Shown here: positions 21,443-22,977 of the stretch, piece after piece
Numbering within the stretch: position 1 is the stretch's first letter
How the letters are laid out: the number at the start of each line of letters is the position of its first letter
NCBI GenBank assembly: GCA_002473165.1
Contig: DKSD01000049.1
Span: forward strand, 1-22,977
DNA from: Succinatimonas sp. UBA7265
GTDB taxonomy: Bacteria; Pseudomonadota; Gammaproteobacteria; Enterobacterales; Succinivibrionaceae
Direction of reading: 5' to 3'
Length of the DNA stretch: 22,977 nucleotides
The notes under the pieces: generated by a model
Databases searched by the model: none
Seen by the model: only the letters and a program-made list of their open reading frames with translations
What the model was told of the DNA's origin: nothing
Translations under genes and position numbers: made by a program

Positions 21443-22612
21443 TCATTCACAGTATTCGCGCTCGCAGCCGCAGCTTGGGCACACGGTGTCGGCAAGCTCG
21501 TTGTAGCGGCTGTCATAGCGGCTTTTGTCGAATTTAAGATACGGGGTGTTGCAGTCGCAGCACCACACCACCTGCGCTCTGCCTTTGCACACGGTCTGCA
21601 AGAGCGAATAGCAGGAATTGAAATCCGGGAGCACCTCTCCAGGAGAGGCGGTCTGCCATTCACGAAAATCCAGCGCTCCGGTGAGCTCGATGACCGAGAG
21701 GTAACAGCCCGCGGCCAGCGCCGGCGAAGCTGAGCTGCCGAGATCGTCAAGGCACAAAGGGTGTTCCGAGGGCTTTTCGTCGCGCAGCACGCGCAGGCAC
21801 AGGGCGTACAGGCTTAAAAACAGCATGATGAGCCGGGCTTTTGACGGATCGCGCATGGCCAGCAGGTGCGCATGGCAGCGTTCGTCGGCGGCGCCGGCGC
21901 GCTCGAGCGCGGCGCGGTTTTTATAGAACTGCCCGAGGCGGCAGCGCTGGTAGCCGGTGAAGCTGGCCGTGCGCGACAGGCTGCAGCCCACAGCTGCAAG
22001 CACTTTTACGAGCGAGCGGCGGGCGTCGCGCTGCGGCAGCAGGTTCCTGACGATGCTGTAGCGCGGCAGCTGGCGGATGAGATGGTCAACTCCCAGGAGG
22101 ATCCCGCCTGAGGTCGCTCCCAAAAGCGAGTTTACAAAGTCAGAGGATGACTGATGCATGGTCTCAAAATGCTCGAGCATCTCCTCGCCGCTGAGATCGG
22201 AAAGCCGGCAAAAGCGGGCGTAGGGAGTCTCATCAGGATCGGTGAAGTGATCGGCATACAGCGGATCTGCAGGAGAGGAGTGCACCCCTTCGGGGAAGAG
22301 ATCGGGCTCGGCATAGCGGGCGAGATCGATCACGGCTGCCAGCTGCGCGGGCATGAATTCATAAAAGAGCGCGAAGAGCGAGCGTGACTGGCGGTTTGCC
22401 GCGCCGCGGTTTTCCCAGGCGGCGGAGCAGCGCAGGCTGCGCCCGCGGCGTGCGTGCGCGGGCGGCTTTGCGAGCAGTGACTGCACGTGTTTACAGTAAC
22501 GCGACTGAGAGTAAGGGGTGACACCGCAGAGGCTGTAGGCTCCGGTGCTGCGCTGCGTGTCAAGATCGATCCCTGCAAGCAGTTGCAAGGTCGTTGTGTC
22601 TTGATTAGGCAT
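21443..22612 (-). CDS. FlhC-family flagellar regulator with long N-terminal extension
   Basis: FlhC with FlhD is the master activator of flagellar genes in enteric bacteria. The 389-aa product is about twice FlhC length (about 190). From about residue 190 it follows the FlhC pattern: a helix (ARRSLVKVLAAVGCSLSR), the helix-turn-helix-like FTGYQRCRLGQFYK (218-231), a central helical part, FNSCYSLLQTVCKG (331-344), then the zinc cysteines C351/C354 and C378/C381. The first ~190 residues are not FlhC as known, but residues 24-86 show a second weak likeness to the FlhC N-terminus (TPYSQSRYCK, then AAWENRG), so a duplicated module is possible. No flhD is adjacent within the window. GAGGA lies 6 bases before the ATG. 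The family call is by recalled pattern. Confidence 0.65.
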   Translation of the reverse strand: MPNQDTTTLQLLAGIDLDTQRSTGAYSLCGVTPYSQSRYCKHVQSLLAKPPAHARRGRSLRCSAAWENRGAANRQSRSLFALFYEFMPAQLAAVIDLARYAEPDLFPEGVHSSPADPLYADHFTDPDETPYARFCRLSDLSGEEMLEHFETMHQSSSDFVNSLLGATSGGILLGVDHLIRQLPRYSIVRNLLPQRDARRSLVKVLAAVGCSLSRTASFTGYQRCRLGQFYKNRAALERAGAADERCHAHLLAMRDPSKARLIMLFLSLYALCLRVLRDEKPSEHPLCLDDLGSSASPALAAGCYLSVIELTGALDFREWQTASPGEVLPDFNSCYSLLQTVCKGRAQVVWCCDCNTPYLKFDKSRYDSRYNELADTVCPSCGCEREYCE

Positions 22613-22977
22613 TTTTATCCTCTTATTGCTTTTTTTTAATAGTTCATTTAAAGCAGATCCGGCCGCGGCGCGCTTGGAACGGCGGTTTGCGGGCCGGCGG
22701 TCAGTAAATATAGAAAGGAAAAGAGAAAAGGCAAAAATCAGAAAAAAGTCATTTTTGTGTAGTTTGTATGTAATCGGTTACAGTTTGAATCAGCACCGAA
22801 TATTAATTGTTAATCATGGTGACATGTGAGAATTAAACTGTTACGGCACGGTTTGCGATTTTGAGAAGGTTTTCGGAAGTTACTTTGAAATATTATGAAG
22901 ATAACCTAAATGAAAGTGATGGTAACAGTTTTGTGTGCGCAAACTTGTGCGTTTATGTGAATTTCCCAAAAAGTTAC
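22613..22977. other. AT-rich regulatory region upstream of the FlhC-like gene
   Basis: Beyond a GC-rich patch (22655-22700) this is AT-rich and carries repeated GTAACAGTT-like motifs: GTTACAGTTTG (22777-22787), AAACTGTTAC (22835-22844) and its exact complement GTAACAGTTT (22922-22931). TGTAA and TTACA flank TCGG at 22769-22782. I see no credible gene: a 67-codon plus-strand frame at 22626-22829 lacks a ribosome binding site and protein-like pattern. The window ends inside this region. Confidence 0.5.
22835..22931. repeat. 10-bp inverted repeat upstream of the FlhC-like gene
   Basis: AAACTGTTAC (22835-22844) and GTAACAGTTT (22922-22931) are exact reverse complements 77 bases apart. A near copy is at 22777-22787 and AACTGTTAC recurs at 11889-11897 in the leader of the oxidoreductase gene. 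They may be binding sites of one regulator. Confidence 0.45.

Noticed and set aside
21316..21750. Longer N-terminus for the 76-aa membrane protein
   Set aside because: The extra part overlaps the FlhC-like coding region, reads like its shadow, and a good ribosome binding site precedes the internal ATG at 21315.
22626..22829. 67-codon plus-strand frame upstream of the FlhC-like gene
   Set aside because: Basic, low-pattern sequence without a ribosome binding site, in a likely promoter region.

Overview
The window is a GC-rich gammaproteobacterial chromosome segment. The family is uncertain; a motile anaerobe of the Succinivibrionaceae/Aeromonadales type is my best guess. This rests on a UvrC close to the E. 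coli pattern, the apt-dnaX pair, an FlhC-family protein with a CxxC...CxxC zinc site, an OmpC/OmpF-type porin, a DUF2057 (YccT) periplasmic protein and a Soj-type ParA. I see no tRNA, rRNA, CRISPR array, insertion sequence or prophage. Two AT-rich islets (about 1970-2690 and 20830-21440) differ in composition from the rest.

Left part (1-7420), all on the minus strand: uvrC; an AT-rich islet with two overlapping genes for tiny membrane proteins (79 and 35 aa); a methyl-accepting chemotaxis protein with a strong terminator; a DUF2057 periplasmic protein; a porin; and a HAD phosphatase of the Gph/MupP clade. The last three may be one transcript (phosphatase, porin, DUF2057).

Centre (7421-13943), on the plus strand: a well-formed promoter drives apt and then dnaX. 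dnaX is unusual. The unshifted frame ends right after the clamp-loader domains as a 370-aa gamma-like product. The tau-specific tail (a very long Pro/Ala-rich linker plus the C-terminal polymerase-binding domain) lies in the -1 frame behind an A10-G slippery run, the reverse of the E. coli layout. Next comes a putative redox module: a YwnB-like NAD(P)-binding protein, a secreted metallo-beta-lactamase-fold protein with a broken metal motif, and a YwnA-like Rrf2 regulator.

Right-centre (13944-18712): a long leader precedes a MetQ-MetN-MetI importer and an FAD-dependent 2-hydroxyacid dehydrogenase, apparently one operon. The leader encodes a possible 50-aa peptide ending in a Cys/Met-rich run, followed by a small hairpin with a U-tract, as in attenuation control.

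Right part (18713-22977): an orphan PotF-like binding protein (minus), an orphan Soj-type ParA (plus), a second pair of overlapping tiny membrane-protein genes (76 and 34 aa) built like the first, and an FlhC-family regulator with an unusual ~195-residue N-terminal extension. The strongest leads are the reversed dnaX recoding, the twin small-membrane-protein pairs, the Cys/Met leader peptide and the extended FlhC.
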